Shown: positions 20,878 through 29,607 of the stretch, one piece after another
Layout: the number at the start of each line of letters is the position of its first letter
How positions within the stretch are numbered: position 1 is the first letter of the stretch
From: Azotimanducus sp965199815
GTDB taxonomy: Bacteria; Pseudomonadota; Gammaproteobacteria; Pseudomonadales; Azotimanducaceae
Direction: 5' to 3'
Assembly: GCA_965199815.1 (NCBI GenBank)
Contig: CBDATE010000034.1
Location: 62,001-126,000 of the forward strand
Length of the DNA stretch: 64,000 bases
The notes under the pieces: model-generated
Database searches by the model: none
What the model was told of the DNA's origin: nothing
What the model saw: the letters and a program-made list of their open reading frames with translations, nothing else
Position numbers and translations under genes: made by a program

Positions 20878-22221
20878 CTACTGATCAGCGAGCCTGGTTT
20901 CCAGTGCCCTGCGATAGAGCTTGAGTATGAGCGGCGAAAGACACATGACCGGCAATCCAAAGAGTGCCGGGATGACCGCCACGCTGTAGCGCACACCATC
21001 GCCCCCGACATTCTCCGGGCTGAACAGGGTGTCGTTCAACAGCCCGACGAGCGTGGGGCCAAGACCGAGTCCGGCGAGGCTGATGAACATGTAATAGAGC
21101 GCCACCGTCTGTGCGCGAATGCGCGCCGGTACGATCTGCAGGAGCGCAGTCACGCCGACCGAAGAAATGAATGCGAGGCCCACATTCGACGTGACGATGA
21201 CCGCGAAGGCATGCAATCCATTGTCGAGTAGCGGCGCGACCACCGCGAATGGAATGCCGAGAAACAGCCCCAATATGGCGATGCGCATGGGCGCATCCTT
21301 CACGCCCCTCTGGGTGTAGCGGTCGGACAGCCAACCGGCGAACATCACCGACAGTGGCCCCATGACGATTAGCGAGAGGCCGTTGTAGAGCGCGTACTTC
21401 TCGACCGGCCAGCCCCAGGTGCGGCTGAAGGTGACGGCCAGCCAGCCGTGACTGTAAGCGACGATGGTCATGCAGCAGAAGATGCTGACAAAGCAGAGGT
21501 AGGTTGGCCAGTGTCGGCCCACATGCCCCAGCATATGACCGAGGTGCGACGGTCGCCCGCCTTCCGGCAGCGTCATGCGCGCAGGCTCCGAGACGAGGAG
21601 AAACGCCACAGCCAACAGTACGCCCGGCAATCCCACGGTCAGAAAGGCGATTTGCCAGGGGGCGAGCGTACCGACCACCGGCAGGGTCAGGCTCCCGGAG
21701 GCGTTCGCCCAGGTGAGCACCGCCGCGCCGAGCAAGGCCGCGAGCGCAGAACCGACCGAGATGGCGCTCGAGTACATGGCGATGGGTTTGCCGCGCCGGT
21801 CTTCGGGAAAGGAATCGGAAATCAGTGACATGGCGCACGGGCTCAGGGTGGCTTCGCCGACACCGACCGACAGCCTGGCAATGAACATCTGCGCGAAGTT
21901 CCTTGCCAGCCCCGAGAAGGCAGTGGCCAGCGACCACAAGGCGACACCGGCTGCAATGATCCAGGTGCGCCTCGAACGGTCCGCGAGCAGGCCAAGCGGC
22001 AGCCCCATGGTGGCGTAGAAAATGCCAAACGCCGGGCCGAGCAACAGGCCAATCTGGAAGTCGGTCAGGTGCAGGTCAGCCTTGATGGGGTCGATGAGCA
22101 GACTCAGGATGTACCTGTCCACAAAGGACACCACATAGGCGAGGGTGAGCAGCGTCACCATCATCCAGGCGCGCGCGGGCGGCGGGAAGCGACTGCCGCC
22201 TTGCGGCTGCTGGCTCGTCAT
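20878..22221 (-). CDS. Major facilitator superfamily transporter (spinster-like)
   Basis: Inner-membrane secondary transporter of 447 residues with about 12 hydrophobic segments. The N-terminal half shows AYVVSFVDRYILSLLIDPIK, the loop motif GLPLGLLADRSRRTWII and ARLSVGVGEATLSPCAMSLI, a pattern common in spinster-type MFS proteins linked to aromatic or organic acid uptake. It is the last gene of a minus-strand run DUF1330-VOC-VOC-MFS, starting 23 bases after the VOC gene. The substrate is unknown and presumably related to the VOC enzymes. Confidence 0.9.
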   Translation of the reverse strand: MTSQQPQGGSRFPPPARAWMMVTLLTLAYVVSFVDRYILSLLIDPIKADLHLTDFQIGLLLGPAFGIFYATMGLPLGLLADRSRRTWIIAAGVALWSLATAFSGLARNFAQMFIARLSVGVGEATLSPCAMSLISDSFPEDRRGKPIAMYSSAISVGSALAALLGAAVLTWANASGSLTLPVVGTLAPWQIAFLTVGLPGVLLAVAFLLVSEPARMTLPEGGRPSHLGHMLGHVGRHWPTYLCFVSIFCCMTIVAYSHGWLAVTFSRTWGWPVEKYALYNGLSLIVMGPLSVMFAGWLSDRYTQRGVKDAPMRIAILGLFLGIPFAVVAPLLDNGLHAFAVIVTSNVGLAFISSVGVTALLQIVPARIRAQTVALYYMFISLAGLGLGPTLVGLLNDTLFSPENVGGDGVRYSVAVIPALFGLPVMCLSPLILKLYRRALETRLADQ

Positions 22222-22244
22222 CGGGTCTTCAACAGAGGCCGGGA

Positions 22245-22694
22245 TCAGTGCGAATCCTGGCTGGCGCTGCTGGTGATGTGATAGATGACAGTCAGGTTGC
22301 CGTCAGCATCAAGCACACCTGTCTCACGCCCGATGCGACCATCGTGGGTGATGAGCTTCTCTTCCGCAAAGACCGTGAATCCGCCCGCCTTGGCGCGCGC
22401 GACCACAGCATCAACATCCTCCACATCAAGGACGATGGCCGAACGTCTTGGTTCCGGCTGCCTGTCGAGCCCCGATACTTCGGTGAGCGCCATGATGCGC
22501 GGCTGACTCGGCGTACTCAGCACCGCGAAGCCAATGGGCCGCTCGCTGTCTATGGCAAAGACGGTGTGCGAGTAGCTGCTCTCCCGGGCAGGCTTGACGA
22601 ACGCCACTTCCATGCCCAGCACATCCACATAGAAGCGCAGCGCCCGCTGCATATCGGAGACGAGAAAGTTTGCTCGCTGCAGGCGAATGCTCAT
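22245..22694 (-). CDS. VOC (glyoxalase/dioxygenase superfamily) protein 1
   Basis: Small vicinal-oxygen-chelate protein of 149 residues. MSIRLQRANFLVSDMQRALR opens the first beta-alpha-beta-beta-beta unit and includes FYVDVLGMEV; the second unit has IVLDVEDVDAVVARAKAGGF and ends GVLDADGNLTVIYH. VOC members are glyoxalases, extradiol dioxygenases or resistance proteins, so chemistry cannot be fixed. The start at 22694 is chosen because GAGGAG precedes it and its ATGA overlaps the stop of the upstream VOC gene. Confidence 0.85.
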   Translation of the reverse strand: MSIRLQRANFLVSDMQRALRFYVDVLGMEVAFVKPARESSYSHTVFAIDSERPIGFAVLSTPSQPRIMALTEVSGLDRQPEPRRSAIVLDVEDVDAVVARAKAGGFTVFAEEKLITHDGRIGRETGVLDADGNLTVIYHITSSASQDSH

Positions 22695-23194
22695 GCTGAC
22701 TCCTCGGAGTAGTTGGTGGCCAACACCTGATTGCATTCAAGGAAGTGGCCATCCGGATCAAACAGGGACACGCCGATCAGATGTCTGGTTCCACCGTCTG
22801 CGCCTGGCATTGTGAATTCTCGCCCCGGGTTGTATATGCGTGTGCCGAGCGCCTGCGCGCGCCGCGCGAGTTCTGGCGCATCGTCCGTCTCCACTACAAA
22901 CACGGGCAGCCCGTAGCTGACCGATGTGGGAATCTCGGGTGCCGGCAGCGGCGGGTCGAGCCATTGCAGCAGTCCGATCATGCCAATCTTCTCATCCTCT
23001 GCGCGCATGATGACCAGATGCGTCCTGTCGCCGGGTGCACCGGCACACAGACCTTCTCCCGTGAGGGTAATCTCGGTATCAAGCCAAGTGGTCATGCCGA
23101 GCACGTGTTCATACCAGTGGCGGCTCTTCTTGATGTCGCGCACGATGAGCGTGGTGCGCTTGATGATGCTGCGTATGCGCGGCGCGTCTGCCAT
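22691..23194 (-). CDS. VOC (glyoxalase/dioxygenase superfamily) protein 2
   Basis: Second VOC-fold protein of 167 residues, a distant paralogue of its downstream neighbour. It contains RTTLIVRDIKKSRHWYEHVL, GLPVFVVETDDAPELARRAQ and FDPDGHFLECNQ, the last being a typical metal-ligand strand. Translation probably starts at MADAPRIRS (23194), four bases after the DUF1330 stop; a longer reading frame begins at 23239. Its overlap with VOC protein 1 suggests that the two are made together, perhaps as partners. Confidence 0.85.
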   Translation of the reverse strand: MADAPRIRSIIKRTTLIVRDIKKSRHWYEHVLGMTTWLDTEITLTGEGLCAGAPGDRTHLVIMRAEDEKIGMIGLLQWLDPPLPAPEIPTSVSYGLPVFVVETDDAPELARRAQALGTRIYNPGREFTMPGADGGTRHLIGVSLFDPDGHFLECNQVLATNYSEESA

Positions 23195-23198
23195 GAGA

Positions 23199-23492
23199 TC
23201 AGTCCGCGGTCTCGATGAGCAGCACCTGGCAATCGGCAATGCCCTCCCGCAGCTGCTTCACTTCTGCGTAGTCCTCGGAATGCCAGAAGGCCAGCGCCGA
23301 TGCCTTGTCCGGCCACTTTGAAATGACCAGTGAGCCGCCCGGATGCTCACCCTCGAGCACCTCGACACCCGGCGCACGGACAAGATACTCGCCGCCAAAG
23401 GCGCAGGTGAGTTCGGCAGCCTTCGGACCATAGCCAGTGATGAACGCCTGCCGGTCGCGAAGCTGGGCGGTAATGACAAGGTATGCTGACAC
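23199..23492 (-). CDS. DUF1330 domain protein
   Basis: Small dimeric alpha-beta barrel-type protein of 97 residues. It begins MSAYLVITAQLRDRQAFITG and contains GYGPKAAELTCAFGGEYLVR, GGSLVISKWPDKASALAFWH and DYAEVKQLREG, matching the DUF1330 pattern. Function is not established for the family; members often sit in catabolic clusters. It is the first gene of the DUF1330-VOC-VOC-MFS run and lies downstream of a perfect inverted repeat that could be an operator. Confidence 0.88.
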   Translation of the reverse strand: MSAYLVITAQLRDRQAFITGYGPKAAELTCAFGGEYLVRAPGVEVLEGEHPGGSLVISKWPDKASALAFWHSEDYAEVKQLREGIADCQVLLIETAD

Positions 23493-23577
23493 GGTGATGG
23501 GTCGAAGTTCGTTGATGACGGGACCGGGAGAATGCGAAAATCAGGCCTGATGCCTGCGGATGCCCGCCCAATATACA

Positions 23578-23613
23578 GCAAAAGTCATATTGATATATCT
23601 TTATGACTTTTGC
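23578..23613. promoter_or_regulatory. Perfect 12-bp inverted repeat upstream of the DUF1330 operon
   Basis: GCAAAAGTCATA (23578-23589) and TATGACTTTTGC (23602-23613) are separated by a 12-bp A/T-rich spacer. The repeat lies between gshA (which ends at 23636) and the DUF1330 start (23492), all on the minus strand. On that strand TATATT, a possible -10, follows shortly after, so the repeat could be an operator overlapping a promoter. It could equally be the gshA terminator stem, but no T-run follows on the minus strand. Confidence 0.5.
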
Positions 23614-23635
23614 GTATCCCGATTTCAGCCTCGCG

Positions 23636-25180
23636 CTAACACCTCGCCAGCCAGGCATCAACGAACTCGTCAAAGTTTGCCTGTGGCTGCTGCCCGAGCC
23701 TCTGGGCTTCGGTCAGCGATGCGCTCACCTCTGCTTCGAATTCTGCGAGCCGCTCGGGGGCGAGGGTGCGTTCAAGCATCAGCTTCTGGTTGTACAGGGC
23801 AAGCTCTCGTGAATAGCTGAAGAAGGACTGCCCGGAGCTGGCCAGTTGCCTCAATACGCGCGCTGAGGGTGTAAGTTCCGGGAAGTGGATATTCCCGACC
23901 TGACGCTTGACGGCTTCCACATATTGATGCGTGGCGTTGGCTGCATCAAGCAGTTCAGCCGCCGCCAGACAGTCGTCGAGCAGTTCAAGTGCCCAGCTGC
24001 GCGCCTCACGGGAGCTGCCGCCCGATTTCAGGGTCAGGTCGGGCGCACGTCCCGAGCGTACCATGCGCCAGAGATTACGGCGATTCTCGCGCGCTTCGTC
24101 AGGTGAATCCTCGCGCGATTCGCCGAGCAGGCAGGCGAGCAGGAAAGTATCGAGGAAGCGCACCTGTTCGGCATTGATACCGAGCGGCTCGTATGGATTG
24201 AGGTCCACGCAACGCAGTTCCACATACTCCACACCGGCGCGAATGAGCGCTTCAAGGGGGCGTTCACCCGGTTTCGGAATGCGCTTGGGGCGGATGTTGC
24301 TGTAGTGCTCGGCTTCAAATTGCAACAGATGCGTATTCATCTGGTGCCGCTGTCCGTTGGCGCGCAGGCCGAGCGCGGCGAAGGGCGCGTAGTGCTTGTT
24401 CATCGCCTTGCGCAGGCTCCTGGCATAGGTATCCAGGCTGTTGCAGGAGATGTGCAGGCGACGCTGCGAGCGGCCCGTGTAGCCGAGTGGCCCCATGCGC
24501 AGCGAAGTTGCCTCGCGCCGGTACAGGGTTCCCGCATCCCACCGGTCGAGCTTGTGCCTGACACCCTCGGCAAGATATGTGTGGCACAGGGCAGGCGATG
24601 CCCCGTACAGGAGTATGAGCAGCCAGGCATGGCGGTTGACATTGCGAATCAGGTGCATGTAGGCGGCGGTCGGCGAGTCGCAGAGTTCCGTCAGCAGCTC
24701 GTTCGGGAAAGACAGGTTGTAGTGAATGCCGGACACGGTCTGCATCTTGGCACCATAACGGAGCGCCAGACTCACGCGGTACAGATGCTTGAGACGTCCC
24801 GCATTGGTGTTCCCGAATTCGGCGATTGGGATGTCTTCCTCACCGCCAATGAGGCAAGGCATACTTGAAGTCCACAGGAGTTCGTCCACAGGCGCGAGCT
24901 TCTGGTACACGAAGGTGTGCAGGTCCAGCAGTTCATTGAAGCAGTCGTCAATACGGCGATGTACGCTGGAAATGAACTCGAGCTGGGATTCGGCAAAATC
25001 CGTCGTGATACGCGGATGCGTCAGTGCATTGCCGAGGGATTCGGGGTGTGAACTGCGCGCCAGGGAGCCCTCCGATGTCATGCGCAGGCTCTCTTTCTCT
25101 ATGCCGCGGCGAATGGCGCTCAGCGCACTGAGGCCCGCTGGTTGCGACAGAATGCGATGCGCTCGCGCCGTGTGTGTCAT
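23636..25180 (-). CDS. gshA: Glutamate-cysteine ligase (gamma-proteobacterial type)
   Basis: First enzyme of glutathione synthesis: ATP-dependent coupling of glutamate and cysteine. The product has 514 residues, the usual size for this class. Diagnostic blocks are RRGIEKESLRMTSEG, ITTDFAESQLEFISSVH, QTVSGIHYNLSFPNELL and VEYVELRCVDLNPYEPLGI. The start at 25180 is the natural N-terminus. It stands alone, 36 bp downstream of pckA on the same strand, and may be read through from it. Confidence 0.97.
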   Translation of the reverse strand: MTHTARAHRILSQPAGLSALSAIRRGIEKESLRMTSEGSLARSSHPESLGNALTHPRITTDFAESQLEFISSVHRRIDDCFNELLDLHTFVYQKLAPVDELLWTSSMPCLIGGEEDIPIAEFGNTNAGRLKHLYRVSLALRYGAKMQTVSGIHYNLSFPNELLTELCDSPTAAYMHLIRNVNRHAWLLILLYGASPALCHTYLAEGVRHKLDRWDAGTLYRREATSLRMGPLGYTGRSQRRLHISCNSLDTYARSLRKAMNKHYAPFAALGLRANGQRHQMNTHLLQFEAEHYSNIRPKRIPKPGERPLEALIRAGVEYVELRCVDLNPYEPLGINAEQVRFLDTFLLACLLGESREDSPDEARENRRNLWRMVRSGRAPDLTLKSGGSSREARSWALELLDDCLAAAELLDAANATHQYVEAVKRQVGNIHFPELTPSARVLRQLASSGQSFFSYSRELALYNQKLMLERTLAPERLAEFEAEVSASLTEAQRLGQQPQANFDEFVDAWLARC

Positions 25181-25216
25181 GACGATGCCGTTTGGGTGTG
25201 TGTCCGCGGTGAGCAG

Positions 25217-26779
25217 TTACCCGTTACCCGGAGCGGCCATGAGGATGTCCTTGTCCAGCCCCGGCATGGTCTCGCTGTTCCTGCGGAATTCGGCGATCAA
25301 TCCCTTCGCCGCCAGGTCATAGGCATCCTGGTCTGACCAGGATGCGCGTGGGTCCGTGGTGCGGTGACGCAGACCCGGGATGGTCTCCGGTATGTCGAGA
25401 TTCAACCCTTTGATGTGTCTGGTCGGTACGCCACGCAGGCTGTCCGACTGAATCGCCTGCACCATGGCGCGGGTATCCGGGATGAGAAATCTTTCTCCGA
25501 CACCATAGCCGCCGCCAGTCCATCCGGTATTGACGAGAAACACCTGGGAGTCGAATTCGGCGACGCGCTTCATCAGCAGGCGCGCATACTCGCCCGGACG
25601 GCGTGGCAGGAAGGCGCGACCGAAGCCAGCCGAGAAGGTGGCTGTGTAGGCACTTGTCGAGCCCACTTCAGTTGAGCCGACCTTGGCCGTGTAGCCGGAC
25701 AGGAAGTGATAGGCCGCCGCCGGGCGCGACAGCACGGAGACCGGCGGGAGTACGCCGGAGACATCGCAAGTGAGAAAGATCACATGCCTGGGTTCGCCTC
25801 CGCGCGCACCGGCCGCCACCTGGGCGACATGACTCAGGGGGTAGCAGGCGCGAGTATTCTCGGTTCTGGAGTCGTCAGTGAAGTCGGGCGCGCGCGTCTC
25901 GTCGTCAATGACCAGATTCTCGGTAATCGCGCCGAAGCGAATGGCATTGTAGATGACCGGTTCGGTCTTCGAGGACAGATGGATGCACTTGGCATAACAG
26001 CCGCCTTCAAAGTTGAACACCACGCCCTTGCCCCAACCGTGTTCGTCATCGCCAATGAGTACCCGGTCAGGGTCCGAGGAGAGGGTCGTCTTGCCGGTGC
26101 CGGAAAGTCCGAAGAAGAGCGTGACATCACCAAGATTGCTCATGTTCGCCGAGCAGTGCATGGGCAATACCTCACTCTCGGGCAGAATGAAGTTGAGCAC
26201 CGAAAACATGCTTTTCTTCATCTCCCCCGCGTACTTGAGGCCAGCAAGCAGCACCCGGCGCGCGGTGAAATCGATCATCACCGTGGCTTCGGAGTTGGTG
26301 CCATCGCGTACCGGCTTGCACTCGAAGTCGGGGGCGCTCATCACTTGCCAGACGGGCTTTTGCAGCGGGTTGAACTGTTGCGGGCAAATGAAGAGATTGC
26401 GCGCGAAGAGGGCATGCCAAGCGTATTGGGTACGCACCCTGACGGGCAGATAATGGCAATCGTCGGAGCCGACATGGAGGTGATTGACCAACGTCTGCCG
26501 TTCCTCCAGCCAGGACTCGACGCGCTGCCAGAGGGCGTTCATCACCTGCGACTCGACCGGCTGATTGATGCTGCCCCAATCCACTGTGTCTTCAGTAGTT
26601 GCGTCGCGTACAACGAACTTGTCGTTTGGTGACCTGCCGGTGCGCACACCGGTCTCCACCACCAGTGCGCCGCTGTCGGCAAAGACCCCCTCGCCACGGG
26701 ACAGGGCGAGTTCCACAAGTGGCGCTGTCGCCAAATCTGTCAGTTCGCCGGATATGCCGTTTTGCACGCGTGTTGTCAT
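25217..26779 (-). CDS. pckA: Phosphoenolpyruvate carboxykinase (ATP)
   Basis: Gluconeogenic enzyme converting oxaloacetate and ATP to phosphoenolpyruvate, 520 residues. Motifs are RTGRSPNDKFVV, the substrate site MHCSANMSN, the P-loop FFGLSGTGKTTLSSDPDR, the metal site LIGDDEHGWG and the adenine site NTRACYPLSH. Length and order match the ATP-dependent family. The 5' region contains two direct GTGTGATGAG-type repeats, and a divergent CysQ gene starts 106 bp away. Confidence 0.98.
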   Translation of the reverse strand: MTTRVQNGISGELTDLATAPLVELALSRGEGVFADSGALVVETGVRTGRSPNDKFVVRDATTEDTVDWGSINQPVESQVMNALWQRVESWLEERQTLVNHLHVGSDDCHYLPVRVRTQYAWHALFARNLFICPQQFNPLQKPVWQVMSAPDFECKPVRDGTNSEATVMIDFTARRVLLAGLKYAGEMKKSMFSVLNFILPESEVLPMHCSANMSNLGDVTLFFGLSGTGKTTLSSDPDRVLIGDDEHGWGKGVVFNFEGGCYAKCIHLSSKTEPVIYNAIRFGAITENLVIDDETRAPDFTDDSRTENTRACYPLSHVAQVAAGARGGEPRHVIFLTCDVSGVLPPVSVLSRPAAAYHFLSGYTAKVGSTEVGSTSAYTATFSAGFGRAFLPRRPGEYARLLMKRVAEFDSQVFLVNTGWTGGGYGVGERFLIPDTRAMVQAIQSDSLRGVPTRHIKGLNLDIPETIPGLRHRTTDPRASWSDQDAYDLAAKGLIAEFRRNSETMPGLDKDILMAAPGNG

Positions 26780-26885
26780 GGTGGGGCTGGTCTCTCTCGA
26801 GTGAGTGTGTGATGAGGGTGTGATGAGTGTGTCTTTATAACAGAGATTTCACATACACTTGCCTGTAACACAGGTGTAAATGCAT

Positions 26886-27710
26886 ATGAATTCCGATTTC
26901 ATGAAATCGCTTGGCGAATTGGTGGAGGAAGCCGGCAAGGCCACACTGGAGGTGCGCGCCGCAGGGTTCAGGATAACAGACAAGGCGGACAAGTCGCCGG
27001 TGACTGAGGCTGATCTCCGTGCACATGCCATTCTGGTGGCGGGTCTGTCTCGCTTGACACCCGAAATTCCCGTCATCTCCGAAGAAGGCGACCTGCCCGG
27101 TGTGGCGGAGCGCCGCGGCTGGCGGCGCTGGTATCTCGTTGACCCGCTGGACGGAACGCGCGAATTTTCCTCCGGTGGAGACGACTTCACTGTGAATGTG
27201 GCGCTGATTGAGGCGGGTCTGTGCCTCGCTGGCGTGGTTCATGTGCCAGTGACGGGAGAGACATTTTTCGGTGCCCGGGATGCCGACATTGCCTGTCTGC
27301 GCAACGCACGGGGTGAGGAGCGCGACCTGCGCGGCGGCAGAGATGCGCGTCGGGAGCGGTTGCGGGTGGTGGCGAGCAAGAGCCATCGCACACCGGAGCT
27401 CGAGTCCTGCCTGAGCAGGCTCGAAGATCGCTACGGCGACATTGAGGCATTGGCGTTTGGCAGCTCGCTCAAGTTCTGCGCCCTGGCTGATGGTCGGGCT
27501 GACATCTATCCGAGGTTCGGCCCCACATCGCAGTGGGACACGGCTGCTGGTCAGGCCGTGCTGGAAGCCGCGGGTGGGGTGGTTTGGGCGGCACATGGCG
27601 CCAAGCTGTCCTACGAGGCGCGGGAGAGCTTTCTCAACCCCGATTTTCTCGCCTGTGCAGATGCCTCGAGATCTGCGGACGAGTTTTTCCGCGGAGTTGA
27701 TTCCCGGTGA
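26886..27710 (+). CDS. cysQ: 3'(2'),5'-bisphosphate nucleotidase (CysQ-type)
   Basis: Inositol-monophosphatase-superfamily phosphatase that removes 3'-phosphoadenosine 5'-phosphate made during sulfate assimilation. The 274-residue product shows KADKSPVTEADLRAHAIL, PVISEEGD, the metal motif YLVDPLDGTREF and the C-terminal QWDTAAGQAVLEAAGG. Three in-frame ATGs occur close together; 26886 is chosen because AGGTG (26872-26876) is nine bases upstream. The gene is divergent from pckA and is followed by composite repeat copy B. Confidence 0.9.
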   Translation: MNSDFMKSLGELVEEAGKATLEVRAAGFRITDKADKSPVTEADLRAHAILVAGLSRLTPEIPVISEEGDLPGVAERRGWRRWYLVDPLDGTREFSSGGDDFTVNVALIEAGLCLAGVVHVPVTGETFFGARDADIACLRNARGEERDLRGGRDARRERLRVVASKSHRTPELESCLSRLEDRYGDIEALAFGSSLKFCALADGRADIYPRFGPTSQWDTAAGQAVLEAAGGVVWAAHGAKLSYEARESFLNPDFLACADASRSADEFFRGVDSR

Positions 27711-27745
27711 CAGGCAAAAACGTTCAAGGCGAGGAAATAATCTAT

Positions 27746-27895
27746 GTATGTTCTGATCAAGTCCATCCGTGGACTTGATCAGATTCGCAAATCAGAAGTA
27801 CGCTTCTGATTTGCTCGCAGATTCAATGCCTTACGGCACTGAATCTGGCGGCACATCCGTGTGCCGCACGGGAAACTCTGTTATTCAGAGTTTCC
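27746..27895 (+). repeat. Composite palindromic repeat, copy B (short form)
   Basis: Four consecutive stems can be read. The first is a perfect 13-bp stem (27753-27782, loop TCCG or CCGT). Next come the stems at 27791-27813, 27820-27846 (AGATTCAATGCC-type arms) and a GGCACA/TGTGCC stem. The last is the GGAAACTCTG/CAGAGTTTCC stem at 27871-27895. It is the inverted counterpart of copy A at 20655-20877, with the middle block missing. It occupies most of the 282-bp gap between cysQ and dps. Confidence 0.85.
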
Positions 27896-27992
27896 CTATT
27901 GGCCTTGTGGAAGTTCAGTCTGCATACTGTGTGTCCTGCCATGTGCAATTCGAACTCCATACACATTCACTTGCCAGACTTGGGAACACAAC

Positions 27993-28496
27993 ATGAACCA
28001 GCCGATTGACACACTTGCCACAGGTGCAGCCCGCATGGACACAGGGATCAAGACTGAAGACAGAATCGCCATCGCCGAAGGACTCGCGCATTTGCTGGCC
28101 GACACCTACACGCTGTACCTGAAGACGCACAATTTCCACTGGAATGTGACCGGCCCCATGTTCAACACGCTGCATCAGATGTTCGAGCAGCAGTATCTGG
28201 AGTTGGCGACGGCAGTTGACGAGATTGCGGAACGCATACGCGCACTTGGCGTGGTTGCGCCGGGGTCTTACCAGCAGTTCGCCGCGCTCACGGCGATTGA
28301 GGAGGAGACCGGAGTGCCTGCGGCGGAGGATATGATCGCTGCGCTGGTGCGCGATCAGGAGACGGTGGTGCGTACTGCGCGCAAGGTGTTCCCGGCAGCC
28401 GATGCGGCGCGCGATGAGCCGAGCGCCGATTTGCTTGCGCAGCGCATGCAGACGCACGAGAAGACCGCCTGGATGCTGCGCTCGATGATTGGCTGA
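27993..28496 (+). CDS. dps: Dps-family DNA-binding ferritin-like protein
   Basis: Mini-ferritin that forms 12-mers, oxidises and stores iron, and protects DNA under stress; 167 residues. The ferroxidase-centre segment is KTHNFHWNVTGPMFNTLHQM followed by FEQQYLELATAVDEIAERIR, with the characteristic His, Asp and Glu. QTHEKTAWMLRSMIG is a typical C-terminus. The ATG at 27993 is used because it starts at the normal N-terminus; a longer frame runs into the repeat. No clear Shine-Dalgarno is visible. An OxyR or RpoS site was not recognised. Confidence 0.95.
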   Translation: MNQPIDTLATGAARMDTGIKTEDRIAIAEGLAHLLADTYTLYLKTHNFHWNVTGPMFNTLHQMFEQQYLELATAVDEIAERIRALGVVAPGSYQQFAALTAIEEETGVPAAEDMIAALVRDQETVVRTARKVFPAADAARDEPSADLLAQRMQTHEKTAWMLRSMIG

Positions 28497-28562
28497 CATG
28501 TTCCGGCGGGGCCCCGTGCCGATGTTTGATCTGCGTGTACTTGTGCGTTCCGCATCCCGTCC

Positions 28563-29402
28563 ATGCTGTCGCGCTTGATTGATGTACGTTCTCTGGGCGA
28601 AGGTCGGTTTCGTGCCGACCGCTCGCCCGACAAGGGGCATCGAATCTACGGCGGCCAGTATCTTGCCCAGTGTCTCTCGGCTGCCGGCGCGACGGTCGCC
28701 GCCGAGCGCGCAGTCAGTTCGCTGCACGCGGTGTTCCTGCGCGAGGGCGATGTTGATCTCGACCTCGAGTTGCAGGTGGAGATGCTGCGTGATGGACGCA
28801 CCTTTTCATCGCGCGAAGTCATCGCCGGGCAGCAAGGCAGGGTCCTGTTTCGCATGTTGGTCTCCTATCAGGCACCCGAAAGTTCGCCGGAATACTTGTG
28901 TGCCGCCATGCCATCCGTGCCGTCCCCTGAAGAGACACCATTCACCTATGACGACTTCACCCTTGCCCAGACCGGCGAGGATGCCTGGCACGGGACGGAC
29001 AGGCCCATGGATATTCGCTATATCAACCCGCCCGGTGCGCGCGGCGAGCCGGTCACGGAGCCACAACTCACCTGGATGCGCACTCGCGAGACGCTGCCGG
29101 AGGCGGGTCGGCATCACGAGGCGGGGCTCGCCTACCTGTCCGACAGCACACTGATCGACCACATCATGCTGCCCTTCGGGATGCGCTGGCAGGACGCGGA
29201 TTTTTTGGGGGTGAGCCTTGATCACGCCATGTGGTTCCATCGCCCCGCCCGCGCTGACGACTGGTTGCTGTTCGAACAGTCGGTGGAAGCGACCGGGGCA
29301 GGGCGCGGGCTCGCCCGCGGGCGCATCTTTACCCGCGATGGCGCACTCGTGGCTACCTGTATGCAGGAAGGGTTGATGCGCTGGGTCGAAGGTGGCGGGT
29401 AG
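28563..29402 (+). CDS. Acyl-CoA thioesterase II (TesB-like)
   Basis: Double hot-dog thioesterase of 279 residues that hydrolyses acyl-CoA. N-terminal hot dog: RIYGGQYLAQCLSAAGATV and SLHAVFLREGDVDLDLELQV. C-terminal hot dog: GVSLDHAMWFHRPARADDWL with the catalytic Asp, and ATCMQEGLMRW with the catalytic Gln. Length and residue pattern match TesB. It stands 66 bp after dps and before the tmRNA gene, which is on the other strand. Confidence 0.9.
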   Translation: MLSRLIDVRSLGEGRFRADRSPDKGHRIYGGQYLAQCLSAAGATVAAERAVSSLHAVFLREGDVDLDLELQVEMLRDGRTFSSREVIAGQQGRVLFRMLVSYQAPESSPEYLCAAMPSVPSPEETPFTYDDFTLAQTGEDAWHGTDRPMDIRYINPPGARGEPVTEPQLTWMRTRETLPEAGRHHEAGLAYLSDSTLIDHIMLPFGMRWQDADFLGVSLDHAMWFHRPARADDWLLFEQSVEATGAGRGLARGRIFTRDGALVATCMQEGLMRWVEGGG

Positions 29403-29474
29403 TCGGTATGTAATGCTGCTCGTTACAGTCAATCGCGATGCCGAGAGACCGTAATGTTCGGGTGCAGGTTGCGA

Positions 29475-29603
29475 CTGGCGCGCAAGAGGGCGGTTGGCGC
29501 GCAAGAGGGCGATTGCATATGAGGTTCGCCATGAAGCGCCGCATCCTGACCGGTTCTGCGCCTGGCCCATCCTGACCGGTTCTGCGCCTGGCCCATCCTG
29601 GCC
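29475..29603. repeat. Two short tandem repeats beside the ssrA 3' end
   Basis: A 19-bp unit beginning TGGCGCGCAAGAGGGCG occurs twice (29475-29493, 29494-29512). A 26-bp unit beginning CATCCTGACCGGTTCTG occurs twice perfectly (29542-29567, 29568-29593), plus 10 bases of a third copy (29594-29603). They fill the gap between the thioesterase stop and the mature 3' end of tmRNA. No gene is seen here. Confidence 0.85.
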
Positions 29604-29607
29604 GACA

